A stretch of DNA of 64,000 bases from the NCBI RefSeq assembly GCF_015523155.1, contig NZ_WAKW01000002.1, positions 1-64,000 on the forward strand, in the 5' to 3' direction. Both the position numbers and the translations under genes were made by a program. Positions 21,350-31,099 of this stretch are shown one piece after another; position 1 is the first letter of the stretch, and the number at the start of each line of letters is the position of its first letter. The stretch is from Methanothermococcus sp. (GTDB lineage Archaea; AGJL01; Methanococci; Methanococcales; Methanococcaceae). A model generated the notes under the pieces. The model saw only the letters and a program-made list of their open reading frames with translations, was not told the origin of the DNA and did not search any database.

Positions 21350-22390
21350 TTATTTATTTTTATAGATATTGATTAATTCCTTAATAGCATTCCATTTTTT
21401 GACAGAAGTAGGTTTAATTATGCCGTTTATTACATCATAGAATAGGATTTCATTTTTTATTAAAAACTGCATATACTTCATCTCTTCCTTTTTAACCTCT
21501 GTATAGTAGTTAATGTTTATTTTATCTTTGAATTTAGATAATATATTATATATTTCTCCCTCATCCAGTTCAGTTGTATCCATTAGATACTTTATTTTAT
21601 CCTTTTCAATATTTATCCATTGTTTTATTGTCTCCTCCACAGATAATCCTAATTTTTTATTTTCAATTAAATCAACTATTTCATAAGGTAGGGAAATGTA
21701 ATTTATGGCATAATTTATTTCTTCATTTGTAAATCCTTCTTTTTTTAAAATATCTCTTACACATCCTTTTCTTAACCAATCAATTAAATAATACTTAGAA
21801 GTATTTTCCAATGTGGAATTGCTATAAATCTCCTCAATAAATAAAGTATCAGAGGTTAAACAGATAACATGACAGAGATGTCTAACTTTTGTTAAATGAA
21901 CAAATAGATTGAATAATTCATTTAGTAGAGATTTTCCTTCCTTCTCTCCATGATTGAAGTAAATATTTTTTAACTTTTGTAGTTCATCAATTATTAGAAC
22001 TGGTTTTTTACCTTCTTTAACAACAGCCTCAATACCTTCATAAATTTTATCAAATACATTATTTAACTTTATGTTATTAAAATCAAAATTTTCTTCTATC
22101 CCAAATTTAAAGACTTTTAAGTTAAATTCAAATTTATTTGATAGATATTTTTTATCTGACTTTTCAAAAAATATCTCTAAAAATTCCTCATTTGTAGGAG
22201 TTGCATATCTTCTTAAATCGTAATAGAAAAATATGATATCGTCTCCTTTATTTAGTTCTTCTATAACTTTTAACATAACTGTTGATTTCCCCGATGATTT
22301 TGGACCATAGACGAATAATATGGAATTAGGCTCTAATTGGCAGTAGGTTTTTAGATAGTTTAGTTCCTTTTCTCTGTTGTAGAATTTCAT
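21350..22390 (-). CDS. Archaeal ATPase family (STAND/AAA-like, PF01637 type) protein
   Basis: FYNREKELNYLKTY; FVYGPKSSGKSTVML Walker A; PVLIIDELQKL Walker B. Confidence 0.85.
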   Translation of the reverse strand: MKFYNREKELNYLKTYCQLEPNSILFVYGPKSSGKSTVMLKVIEELNKGDDIIFFYYDLRRYATPTNEEFLEIFFEKSDKKYLSNKFEFNLKVFKFGIEENFDFNNIKLNNVFDKIYEGIEAVVKEGKKPVLIIDELQKLKNIYFNHGEKEGKSLLNELFNLFVHLTKVRHLCHVICLTSDTLFIEEIYSNSTLENTSKYYLIDWLRKGCVRDILKKEGFTNEEINYAINYISLPYEIVDLIENKKLGLSVEETIKQWINIEKDKIKYLMDTTELDEGEIYNILSKFKDKININYYTEVKKEEMKYMQFLIKNEILFYDVINGIIKPTSVKKWNAIKELINIYKNK

Positions 22391-22510
22391 AATTTATCAC
22401 CAATAATGGTTTTATATTTTCTATATGTCCTTTTTATTATTTTGCCTGAAACCTTCTATTACGGTCAAGAAGAAAAACTATGAAATATTCCTATCTACTG
22501 ATATATTTAA

Positions 22511-22566
22511 GGAGCTCCAATAAAGACGAGGTTCTCAAAAGATACTATCGATGTTAGATAAGGATG
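22511..22566 (+). pseudogene. Relic of the 3' end of the aIF1/SUI1 gene
   Basis: 49/56 identity to 29290-29345 with frame and stop codon conserved ([13 protein letters not shown] vs [13 protein letters not shown]). Confidence 0.8.
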
Positions 22567-22699
22567 TTTCCATACCAAAATATGTGGTCATATGGATAAT
22601 ATAGGGGATACCATGTTTAAAGAAGTTAAATTTTGTTAAAATATCTTGAAAACTATAAAAAACTCAACCTATCGATAAATACGAAATTTTTAAAGATTA

Positions 22700-23230
22700 T
22701 TAAGGGGACAGGTTATTATATATGTCATGCTCCCAATACAAAGCATCTAACAATATTGCGACGGGATACCCCATTGTTTCAGAATATTCGGATGCATGAA
22801 TTATTATTTTATATGCTTCTTCTGGTGTTTTTGGACAGTAGTATGGAATTTCAGCGGTTTCAAGTAAATTTTTAGTCCATCTACCCATTGGAATTTGGGC
22901 AGGTATTTTTTCTTTTAATTCTCCCCTATGACTTATGATTATTAACATTGGTATTTGATATACCTTACATAGGGAACCTATTGCATTAATTGAGTTTCCA
23001 AGTCCTGAATTTTGCATTAATAGGCAGGTTTTTCTTCCAGCCAAGTGAGCTCCGGCACATATTCCGATGGCTTCTTCCTCCCTTGTGGCAGGAATATATG
23101 TAATTTGGCTATTATTTTTATTGTCGTTAATTAAATTTATAAGATTTTTCAAATTTGCACATGGAACTCCGACAACAAAATCTATTTTAGATTCTCTTAT
23201 TGCATCATATACAGCTTTACTTGCTTTCAT
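22700..23230 (-). CDS. comD: Sulfopyruvate decarboxylase alpha subunit (coenzyme M biosynthesis)
   Basis: FVVGVPCANLKNLI; REEEAIGICAGAHLAGRK; ThDP-enzyme PYR-like domain. Confidence 0.85.
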   Translation of the reverse strand: MKASKAVYDAIRESKIDFVVGVPCANLKNLINLINDNKNNSQITYIPATREEEAIGICAGAHLAGRKTCLLMQNSGLGNSINAIGSLCKVYQIPMLIIISHRGELKEKIPAQIPMGRWTKNLLETAEIPYYCPKTPEEAYKIIIHASEYSETMGYPVAILLDALYWEHDIYNNLSP

Positions 23231-23271
23231 AGTTTGCCTCTTAATTTTACTTAAATATATCTCTCTTGTTT

Positions 23272-25107
23272 TTATTTTATTTTTATTAATTTTGCATTCC
23301 CTACTCTATATATTATTTTAAAATATTTGCTATTGTTAAAGAATCCGCCGTCGTATTTTCCTAAGTATTCAGAAATATATATGTATTTTATATTTTCATT
23401 TTTACATAACTCCACTATAAAAGTATAATTTTTATTATCAATGGCTGTTGTAATGTCATTCAATGATATATTGTTCCTTAATTTATCATGACCAGAGGAA
23501 AAATTATAATAGCTAAATACGGGCCTATTTTTTGCATATATGGGTAAAAACTGCCCCGCATCTTCACCGAAATTTAGTATCGTTTGATTTGTTATATCAT
23601 ATTTGTTCATATATTCAAAGATTTTTAAATCGTTTTGATGAATTATATATGTATTTTTTTGATAATTTGATAATATGGTATAATTTGTATAGGATGTATG
23701 TAATGAAAATATCAATACAAAAATTATAAACATTGGCTTTAAAAAATTATATTTTCTTTTTTTCTTTATTAACCTATATATGGCATACAATCCTGAACCG
23801 TAAAATATTGGCATAATTATTTGGATATGCATTGCCATTCTTGCACTATCGTATTGGTTACTGAAAAATGGAATATATATATGTATAAATTTTATATTTA
23901 TAATATTTAATATCAACAAAAGCAATAATATAATAAACGGAGCTCCGTTATTTAATTGGTATTTATTTAAATTAATGTATTTAATCCTGTTTAAATTATA
24001 CAATCCAACAATTAATAAAAAGGTAAATACAAGTGAAATTATAAATGTATTGCTATTATCTAAAATACCAGTTTTTGAGGAATTTGTCCAAATATATATG
24101 TAAAATATTCCCAATCCTGCCAATATATTATGGATTATTGTTAAAATAGGTTCAGGAGAAAAATTTGTAGATTTTCCATATGCTACAACGCTTTTAGCTA
24201 TCTTTGGATATATCAACAAAACAGCCAAAAATATGGATAAAATATAGGAGCTCCAATATTTTATAATATCTTTATAATGTTTTGAATATAAATCGTAAAT
24301 AGATACGGATGTTAAGAATAATGTTAATATTATCAATGGAAATGTATGAATATATACCAAAGATAATGTAACGAAGAATAATAAAAACAGGTATTTATTA
24401 TCCTTTGTTATTCTATATTTTAATATAAAAAATATGTTTATAAGCATCAATGCATATCCAAGAGTATTTGGAAGCAATGTTCCAACAATTCTATAAACAA
24501 CATTTGTCAATGGAAAAAACATAGCAATCCATATTCCTAACCCTTTTTTTATACCTTCACCAACTAAATAATAACCTAAAACAAAGAGAACCAGTATATA
24601 AAATTTCATAAATTGAATTGAATTTAATATATCACTTACTGATGATGATAACAAATATATCATAGAATGAAAACCAGATGGATAATTTACATAAAATTTA
24701 TAGGGAACTTCACTGGTTTTATAAAATATTGTCTTTTCCTCGAGTATTTCCTTTGATTTATAAGAATGAAATTGAGTGTCTGTTGTATTTGCAGGATTTT
24801 GTGGAAATAAAATATATCCAATAAAAACAGCATATATGGTTATTATAGCAAGAATTGCATAAGATTTTTTTAATTTAATAAATTTAAAATTGAGTTTTTT
24901 ATTTTTTAAGTGTATTAATAATAACACTAACAATGGAGCAATATATAAATATTTATATAACGGAATATTTAAAATAGATAGTATGTAGGATAAAACTACC
25001 ACATAGGAAACTGTTAAAAATGGCGTTGTTAATACTTTTTCCTCATTATTCTGTGGATTTATAAGATAAATTAATATCAACAAAATTAAAAAATAAAATA
25101 TATCCAT
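23272..25107 (-). CDS. Large multi-TM membrane protein, glycosyltransferase-like topology
   Basis: 611 aa, many hydrophobic helices, large C-terminal soluble segment. Confidence 0.6.
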   Translation of the reverse strand: MDIFYFLILLILIYLINPQNNEEKVLTTPFLTVSYVVVLSYILSILNIPLYKYLYIAPLLVLLLIHLKNKKLNFKFIKLKKSYAILAIITIYAVFIGYILFPQNPANTTDTQFHSYKSKEILEEKTIFYKTSEVPYKFYVNYPSGFHSMIYLLSSSVSDILNSIQFMKFYILVLFVLGYYLVGEGIKKGLGIWIAMFFPLTNVVYRIVGTLLPNTLGYALMLINIFFILKYRITKDNKYLFLLFFVTLSLVYIHTFPLIILTLFLTSVSIYDLYSKHYKDIIKYWSSYILSIFLAVLLIYPKIAKSVVAYGKSTNFSPEPILTIIHNILAGLGIFYIYIWTNSSKTGILDNSNTFIISLVFTFLLIVGLYNLNRIKYINLNKYQLNNGAPFIILLLLLILNIINIKFIHIYIPFFSNQYDSARMAMHIQIIMPIFYGSGLYAIYRLIKKKRKYNFLKPMFIIFVLIFSLHTSYTNYTILSNYQKNTYIIHQNDLKIFEYMNKYDITNQTILNFGEDAGQFLPIYAKNRPVFSYYNFSSGHDKLRNNISLNDITTAIDNKNYTFIVELCKNENIKYIYISEYLGKYDGGFFNNSKYFKIIYRVGNAKLIKIK

Positions 25108-25119
25108 ACTTTCCCAATA

Positions 25120-25338
25120 TTAAACATGCGTTAAACTATTACTATACTTTGTAGAAACATTATTTAATGCGTTTATAGTTCTATTTGCAGTTTTTCCAAT
25201 ATTCTCAGGATGAGTGTTTAAATAATTTGATATATAATAATAGGATGCAATAGTCGATACTAAAATAGAAGCAAATATTAATATTCCAATTTCCATTGAA
25301 ACCTGCCCTTTTTTAGAAAAAAGTTTTTTAATTAACAT
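25120..25338 (-). CDS. Type IV pilin-like protein, class III signal peptide
   Basis: KKGQVSMEIGIL = QXSXEXXXL motif followed by hydrophobic stretch; start likely ATG 25338. Confidence 0.85.
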   Translation of the reverse strand: MLIKKLFSKKGQVSMEIGILIFASILVSTIASYYYISNYLNTHPENIGKTANRTINALNNVSTKYSNSLTHV

Positions 25339-25377
25339 AAAAAACACCAAAAAATAAAAAAAATAAAATTAAAGTGA

Positions 25378-25596
25378 TTATATCTTACTAAGTTTATTTG
25401 CATAGTTTTGAGAAGCATTTCCCATAGCACCAACGGTTGTATTTGCTGCTCCTCCTGCTTTGGATGCACTATTTTTAACATTCGTTGCATAGTAGTATGC
25501 CGCAATAGCAGCAACAGCAACAGCAGCAGCAACTAATATTCCAATTTCCATTGAAACCTGCCCTTTTTTAGAAGTTAATTTTTTTAACAATTTCAT
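25378..25596 (-). CDS. Type IV pilin (Epd-like), class III signal peptide
   Basis: LTSKKGQVSMEIGILVAAAVAVAAIAAYYYATN. Confidence 0.88.
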   Translation of the reverse strand: MKLLKKLTSKKGQVSMEIGILVAAAVAVAAIAAYYYATNVKNSASKAGGAANTTVGAMGNASQNYANKLSKI

Positions 25597-25730
25597 TGCA
25601 CCACCTTTTATATTTACAGTTAATAATGGCTATTTTTTATTATTTAAAACTTATGGTTTAAACCCATTATATTATTAAATAATAAAAAATAAAGATAAAA
25701 CTTACAAAATAATCATTAAAAAAAATAAGT

Positions 25731-25844
25731 GGGGATACTGGGATTTGAACCCAGGTCCAGGGATTTCTCCTGCATCGGGATTTAGTCCAGGTCCATATAG
25801 GCACTTGGAGTCCCCGATGATAGGCCAGACTACACCATATCCCC
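25731..25844 (-). tRNA. tRNA-Trp(CCA) with 40-nt intron at 37/38 (intron 25765..25804)
   Basis: GGGGATA/TATCCCC acceptor, CTGGG-TTCAAAT-CCCAG T-arm, GGGGA-CTCCAA^...^A-TCCCT; bulge-helix-bulge with CTCC/GGAG central helix. Confidence 0.92.
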
Positions 25845-25895
25845 AAAATATAAATAATATAACTACAATGCGATAAATATACAAATTAGAAAGTA

Positions 25896-25912
25896 ATATA
25901 TATACTTTTCGG
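25896..25912 (-). promoter_or_regulatory. Candidate BRE/TATA promoter of tRNA-Trp
   Basis: CCGAAAAGTATATATAT on minus strand, ~52 nt upstream of tRNA; same motif recurs at the tRNA cluster (53825-53856). Confidence 0.65.
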
Positions 25913-25922
25913 AATTGATACC

Positions 25923-26570
25923 ATGCATCTGATAAAAGTAGGTGGAAGTTTAACATATTTTGCAAAACCCCTTTTAAGTGAATTAAAAATTTTTAGCAAT
26001 AGTGAAGAAAATAAAATAATTATAGTTCCTGGCGGTGGAGCATTTGCCAATGTTGTTAGGGATTTAAATGAAAAAGGCGGTTTAAGCAACAGGAGCTCAC
26101 ATAAACTTGCCACCATGTCCATGGATTTGACGGGTATTTATTTCTCCGAAATTTCCAATATAAAAACAGCGGATAATTTATACGAGGCAAAAAAGATATT
26201 GGAAGATGATAATATTGTTATATTACTTCCTTCAAAAATTGTATTATCAACTGATGAGCTCCCACATTCGTGGAATATTACCTCAGACTCAATAGCGGCT
26301 TATATTGCTAGACTTTTGAATTTAAATAGTGTTATAATAGCTACTGATGTAGATGGTATATATGATAACTATCCAGAAGGAAAACTATTAAATACTATAA
26401 ATGCAAAATCCATTAAAGGTTTCACATCGGTTGATAGTTATTTACCAAAATTATTATTAAAACACAATATCGAATGTTTCGTGGTCAATGGAAAACATCC
26501 CAGTAGAATAATAAATATTTTAAAAAACAATAATGATATATATACCAAAATTACAATTGATAAAAAATAA
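25923..26570 (+). CDS. mfnE: [5-(aminomethyl)furan-3-yl]methyl phosphate kinase (methanofuran biosynthesis), AAK family
   Basis: [34 protein letters not shown]; upstream of EF-1beta as in other Methanococcales. Confidence 0.82.
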   Translation: MHLIKVGGSLTYFAKPLLSELKIFSNSEENKIIIVPGGGAFANVVRDLNEKGGLSNRSSHKLATMSMDLTGIYFSEISNIKTADNLYEAKKILEDDNIVILLPSKIVLSTDELPHSWNITSDSIAAYIARLLNLNSVIIATDVDGIYDNYPEGKLLNTINAKSIKGFTSVDSYLPKLLLKHNIECFVVNGKHPSRIINILKNNNDIYTKITIDKK

Positions 26571-26605
26571 TTGGAACAATAACCTATAAAAACAATGGTG
26601 ATAAT

Positions 26606-26770
26606 ATGAAATATAAATGCACATCATGTAATGCAGAGATAGCTCCAAGAGAGCATGCTACAAGATTTTTATGCCCAAATTGCGGAAAGGCAGAAATAGT
26701 AAGATGTGAAAAATGCAGAAAATTGAGCAACCCTTATAAATGTCCAGTTTGTGGATATGAGGGACCTTAA
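26606..26770 (+). CDS. Small zinc-ribbon RNA-binding-type protein, 54 aa (absent from ORF track)
   Basis: [61 protein letters not shown] upstream. Confidence 0.9.
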   Translation: MKYKCTSCNAEIAPREHATRFLCPNCGKAEIVRCEKCRKLSNPYKCPVCGYEGP

Positions 26771-26817
26771 ATTAATTATTTTTATTAAATAATTTTTAAA
26801 TAATGAAAGGTGTATAT

Positions 26818-27087
26818 ATGGCGAAAGTTATAGCAAAATTAAAAATAATGCCTGTAAGTCCAGAAGTGGATAAAGAAAGTTTAAAAGAAAAAGTAAAAGA
26901 AACCGTAGAAAAAATGGATACAATATGTAGAAATGTATCTGATGAACCACTGGCATTTGGTTTGTATGCAATATATGTCCTTGTAGAGATGGAGGAAAGA
27001 GAAGGTGGAACAGAGCCTGTTGAAAATGCACTGGCTGAATTGGAAGAGGTAGAAAGTGTAGATGCCGTAGAGGTTTCACTAGTTTAA
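26818..27087 (+). CDS. ef1b: Elongation factor 1-beta (aEF-1B)
   Basis: MAKVIAKLKIMPVSPEVD...; AFGLYAIYVLVEMEE. Confidence 0.92.
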   Translation: MAKVIAKLKIMPVSPEVDKESLKEKVKETVEKMDTICRNVSDEPLAFGLYAIYVLVEMEEREGGTEPVENALAELEEVESVDAVEVSLV

Positions 27088-27119
27088 TTTCTAATTTTTA
27101 TTCTTTTATTAATTATTTT

Positions 27120-27386
27120 ATGATGATTAGATGGTATATTCATAATATACATTATGATAGCATGATAAACTATATAAACAAGTTTAAGCAAATGAAAGAA
27201 GTTGTCAAATGTATTGAAGATAGTGGATACTCTATTTATATTCATCATAAAGATAAACCTATTTTGGAAGTTGGGACTAAAAAATCCAATTATATAGTAA
27301 AAAACACAGTCGGTGATGTGAAAATTCATTATATAAACACCACTATATTAATAGCAAAATTAGGCATTGAGCTATTGAAGTCATAA
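27120..27386 (+). CDS. Hypothetical protein, 88 aa
   Basis: Intact ORF in line with neighbours; no family recognised. Confidence 0.45.
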   Translation: MMIRWYIHNIHYDSMINYINKFKQMKEVVKCIEDSGYSIYIHHKDKPILEVGTKKSNYIVKNTVGDVKIHYINTTILIAKLGIELLKS

Positions 27387-27470
27387 CCATGATGATTTTA
27401 AAAATAGAAACTTAGGTTAAAAATCCGTTGGAATTTTATAACCAAAGAAAAAGAAAAAAGGTGAATAAAG

Positions 27471-27932
27471 ATGAGCAAATTAGGTTATAAGGTAGAAGCA
27501 GACCCAAACAAAACCGCAAGAGCCATGGGAAGGGCTTTAAGAATTTCAAGAAAGCATGCAATTGAAATTTGCAGAGAAATAAATGGCATGAAGCTAAATG
27601 ATGCTATTGCATACTTGAATAGGGTAATTGAGTTAAAACAAGTAGTTCCATTCAAAAGACATGGAAAAGACGTTCCGCATAAAAAGGGAAAATACGGCTG
27701 GACAGCAGGAAGATTCCCACAAAAAGCATCAAGTGAAATATTGAAAGTTCTCGATAATGCAAAGAAAAATGCAGAATACAAAGGGTTAAACACTGAGAAA
27801 TTGAGAATAAAACACATCTCTTCAAACAAAGGATTTACAATAAAGAGATACATGCCAAGGGCATTTGGTAGGGCATCACCTAAATTCCAAGAAACAGTTC
27901 ATATTCAGGTAATATTAGAGGAATTCCATTAA
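27471..27932 (+). CDS. rpl22: Ribosomal protein uL22
   Basis: Family similarity, operon order. Confidence 0.96.
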   Translation: MSKLGYKVEADPNKTARAMGRALRISRKHAIEICREINGMKLNDAIAYLNRVIELKQVVPFKRHGKDVPHKKGKYGWTAGRFPQKASSEILKVLDNAKKNAEYKGLNTEKLRIKHISSNKGFTIKRYMPRAFGRASPKFQETVHIQVILEEFH

Positions 27933-28021
27933 GAAATAGAAATGAAAAATAAAAAGAAATAAAAAAGAAATTAAAAAAAGAAAATAAAGAAAAATTAAAA
28001 AAGGTATGTTAGGTGAAAATA

Positions 28022-28654
28022 ATGATTGAAAGAGCATTTGTAAAAGAAAATGTTGTAGAAACATTAGTTGATGAATATCTTAAAAGCAAATTGCCAAGAG
28101 CAGGATACAGTCACATGGATATAAAAAAGACACCAGTAGGAACAAGAATAACAGTATTCGCTGAAAAACCAGGTTTTGTAATTGGAAGAAAAGGTAGAAT
28201 GGTAAAAGAATTAACAGAGACCATAGCAAAGGAATACGGCGTAGAAAACCCACAAATTGAAGTTAAACAAATCGAAAACTCTGATTTAGACCCAGAAGTT
28301 GTAGCTCAGAAAATAGCATCATCCCTCGAAAGAGGAATGCATTTCAGAAGAGTTGCTCACTCAGCAGTTAGGAGAGTTATGGGAGCTGGTGCGAAAGGTG
28401 TCGTTGTAATTATCTCAGGAAAATTAACTGGGGAAAGGTCAAGAACAGAAAAATTCATGGACGGATACATGAAACACTGTGGAGAACCATCAGAAGTTCT
28501 TGTTAAAAAAGCACACAAACTTGCAAAATTAAAACTTGGAATAATCGGAGTCACTGTAAAAATCATGCCACCAGAAATTGTATTGCCAGATGAAATTGTT
28601 ATAAGAGAAGGTGTTGGAGAAGTTAAAGAAGTAAGTGAAGTGTTAGAAGAATAA
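28022..28654 (+). CDS. rps3: Ribosomal protein uS3
   Basis: KH domain [15 protein letters not shown]; operon order. Confidence 0.96.
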   Translation: MIERAFVKENVVETLVDEYLKSKLPRAGYSHMDIKKTPVGTRITVFAEKPGFVIGRKGRMVKELTETIAKEYGVENPQIEVKQIENSDLDPEVVAQKIASSLERGMHFRRVAHSAVRRVMGAGAKGVVVIISGKLTGERSRTEKFMDGYMKHCGEPSEVLVKKAHKLAKLKLGIIGVTVKIMPPEIVLPDEIVIREGVGEVKEVSEVLEE

Positions 28655-28680
28655 ATTATTAGATTTTGAAGGTGATAAAA

Positions 28681-28893
28681 ATGGCTATATTAAAAGCTAG
28701 TGAGATAAGAGAAATGACTATTTCTGAAATGAATGAGAAATTAGCTGAATTAAAAAAAGAACTCATGAAAGAAAATGCAAACAAAGCCACAGGAGGCTCT
28801 CCGTCAAATCCTGGTAAAATCAAAGAGATAAAAAGAACAATTGCAAGAATATATACAATAATGAATGAAAAGAAAGGAGAAGCTGAGGCATAA
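28681..28893 (+). CDS. rpl29: Ribosomal protein uL29
   Basis: [39 protein letters not shown]. Confidence 0.93.
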   Translation: MAILKASEIREMTISEMNEKLAELKKELMKENANKATGGSPSNPGKIKEIKRTIARIYTIMNEKKGEAEA

Positions 28894-29031
28894 TTAATTA
28901 AAGTAATTACAAAAATAAGTATATTAAATTTAACAAAAATTATAAATATGGTCGCCTAACAAATTATCATTAGAGATTTAATTACCATATTCTTAAAAGA
29001 ATAAGAAATATTTAAACCAAGAGGTGCAGTA

Positions 29032-29340
29032 ATGCCTGAAATTTGTCCAAGATGTGGGCTACCAAAAGAATTGTGTGTATGTGAAGAAATTGCAAAGGAA
29101 GAACAAAAAATAAAAATATATGTTGCAAAAAGAAGGTTTGGAAAATTAATGACCGTAATTGAAGGATTCGATACAAATTTAATTGACATTAAAGACCTTG
29201 CAAAGAAATTAAAGGATATATGCGCCTGTGGGGGAACTGTGAAAAAAGATTCTATTGAATTACAAGGGGACCACAGGAGAAAAGTCGAAGAAGCTCTGAT
29301 AAAGATGGGATTCTCAAAGGATACTATCGATGTTAGATAA
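29032..29340 (+). CDS. Translation initiation factor aIF1 (SUI1)
   Basis: [48 protein letters not shown]. Confidence 0.95.
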   Translation: MPEICPRCGLPKELCVCEEIAKEEQKIKIYVAKRRFGKLMTVIEGFDTNLIDIKDLAKKLKDICACGGTVKKDSIELQGDHRRKVEEALIKMGFSKDTIDVR

Positions 29341-29470
29341 GGATGAGCTCCGTGTTGATGATAATCTTTATATATGACATAACCATTATATCATTGAAGT
29401 GATGCAATTATATAATTATATTTTATTATACTCTAAGATGTTATAAAAATTATAAAATCAAGGAATAAGG

Positions 29471-29809
29471 ATGCCTGTTGGCACACCCTTATGTCCTTAT
29501 GGGTCGGGGGACACCCAAATGATAACTCCACAAAACATATTGAGACATGAATTGATTGGATTAAATGTTGAGATTGTAAAATCTTCAAATTTATTCCTGG
29601 TTGGAATAAAAGGCAGGGTTGTTGATGAAACAAGAAACACTCTCGTCATTGAAAGATTTGACAATGGCAAAGAGGTAAGAATTCCAAAGGATGTTGCAGT
29701 ATTTAGATTTGAATTAAATGACAAATCTGTTGATGTTATGGGAAGCCTTTTAATCGGAAGACCAGAGGATAGATTGAAGAGAAAAATAAAAACCATTTAT
29801 CCATACTAA
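29471..29809 (+). CDS. rnp1: Ribonuclease P protein component 1 (Rpp29/Pop4); start ambiguous, 29471 or 29519
   Basis: NILRHELIGLNVEIVKSSN; VVDETRNTLVIE; between SUI1 and uS17. Confidence 0.9.
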   Translation: MPVGTPLCPYGSGDTQMITPQNILRHELIGLNVEIVKSSNLFLVGIKGRVVDETRNTLVIERFDNGKEVRIPKDVAVFRFELNDKSVDVMGSLLIGRPEDRLKRKIKTIYPY

Positions 29810-29946
29810 TTCATTATCTATTTTAAAGTCCCCAAAGTGAATTGTTGCTATTATCAAAAAGTATTATATACTTAATTAGTATTTACTTTGAATCTTTAAT
29901 GTGGTATATGCCACTTAAAGTAAAAAAATATTTGGGAGGTATTATT

Positions 29947-30276
29947 ATGAGAAATATAGGAATTGATGTGAAATCTCCTGAAAACACATGTAATGATAAT
30001 GACTGTCCATTCCATGGCAATTTGCCAGTAAGAGGACAGATATTTGAAGGTATTGTGGTAAGTGATAAAGGACACAATACCGTTGTAATTAAAAGGGAGA
30101 TTGTAAAATATATACCAAAATATGAGAGATATGAAAAGAGAACGGCTACAATGGTTGCTCACAATCCATCATGCATAGATGCAAAAGTTGGAGACAAAGT
30201 AAAAATTGCAGAGTGCAGACCTATAAGTAAAACTAAGTCATTTGTAGTTATTGAAAAAACAGAACTTACAGAATAA
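29947..30276 (+). CDS. rps17: Ribosomal protein uS17
   Basis: [36 protein letters not shown] upstream of ATG 29947. Confidence 0.95.
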   Translation: MRNIGIDVKSPENTCNDNDCPFHGNLPVRGQIFEGIVVSDKGHNTVVIKREIVKYIPKYERYEKRTATMVAHNPSCIDAKVGDKVKIAECRPISKTKSFVVIEKTELTE

Positions 30277-30285
30277 GGTGATTTC

Positions 30286-30684
30286 ATGAAGGGATTTGGT
30301 TCAAAAGTAATAAGGGCTCTTCCAAATGGAGCTAGGCTGGTTTGTGCTGATAACACCGGGGCAAAAGAACTTGAAGTAATTGCAGTTAAAAACTACAAGG
30401 GTGTTACTAGAAGACTGCCTGCTGGTGGAGTAGGGAGCATGGTCTTTGTTTCTGTTAAGAAAGGAACTCCTGAAATGAGAAAACAAGTATTGCCTGCTAT
30501 CATCATAAGACAGAAAAAGGAATACAGAAGACCAGATGGTTCAAGGGTTAAATTTGAAGATAACGCTGCGGTAATTGTAACCCCTGACGGAAACCCAAAA
30601 GGTTCAGAAATCAAAGGACCTGTTGCAAAAGAAGCAGCTGAAAGATGGCCTGGTGTATCAAGACTGGCTAAGATAATTCACTAA
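30286..30684 (+). CDS. rpl14: Ribosomal protein uL14
   Basis: [14 protein letters not shown]. Confidence 0.96.
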   Translation: MKGFGSKVIRALPNGARLVCADNTGAKELEVIAVKNYKGVTRRLPAGGVGSMVFVSVKKGTPEMRKQVLPAIIIRQKKEYRRPDGSRVKFEDNAAVIVTPDGNPKGSEIKGPVAKEAAERWPGVSRLAKIIH

Positions 30685-30723
30685 TGTATAAATATTAATA
30701 TTATAAAATAAAAGGTGAATAAA

Positions 30724-31086
30724 ATGGTTTTGACAAACTCAAAACAGCCAAGGAAACAAAGAAAAGCACTTTACAATGCTCCGCTCCATTTGAGAAATAG
30801 ATTGATGTCTGCAATGCTCTCAAAGGAGTTAAAGGAAAAATACAATAAAAATGCACTTCCTGTTAGAAAAGGAGATGTTGTGAAGATATTAAGAGGAAGC
30901 TTCAAAAATATAGAAGGCGAAGTATCAAAAGTCGATTACAAATCTTACAAAATATATGTAGAAGGAGCAGTAAATAGAAAACAGGATGGAAAAGAATCTC
31001 CATATCCAATTCATCCGTCAAATGTCATGATTGTTAAATTGGATGACTCAGACGAAAGGAGATTTAAATTTTTAAAAAATGAATAA
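30724..31086 (+). CDS. rpl24: Ribosomal protein uL24
   Basis: KOW motif [22 protein letters not shown]. Confidence 0.95.
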   Translation: MVLTNSKQPRKQRKALYNAPLHLRNRLMSAMLSKELKEKYNKNALPVRKGDVVKILRGSFKNIEGEVSKVDYKSYKIYVEGAVNRKQDGKESPYPIHPSNVMIVKLDDSDERRFKFLKNE

Positions 31087-31099
31087 CTGAGGTGCGAAT

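Noticed and set aside
22391-22700. Possible IS element beside the ATPase gene
   Set aside because: No transposase ORF or terminal inverted repeats; only gene relics could be identified.
25702-25965. ORF across tRNA-Trp
   Set aside because: Runs through a clear tRNA gene and its promoter.
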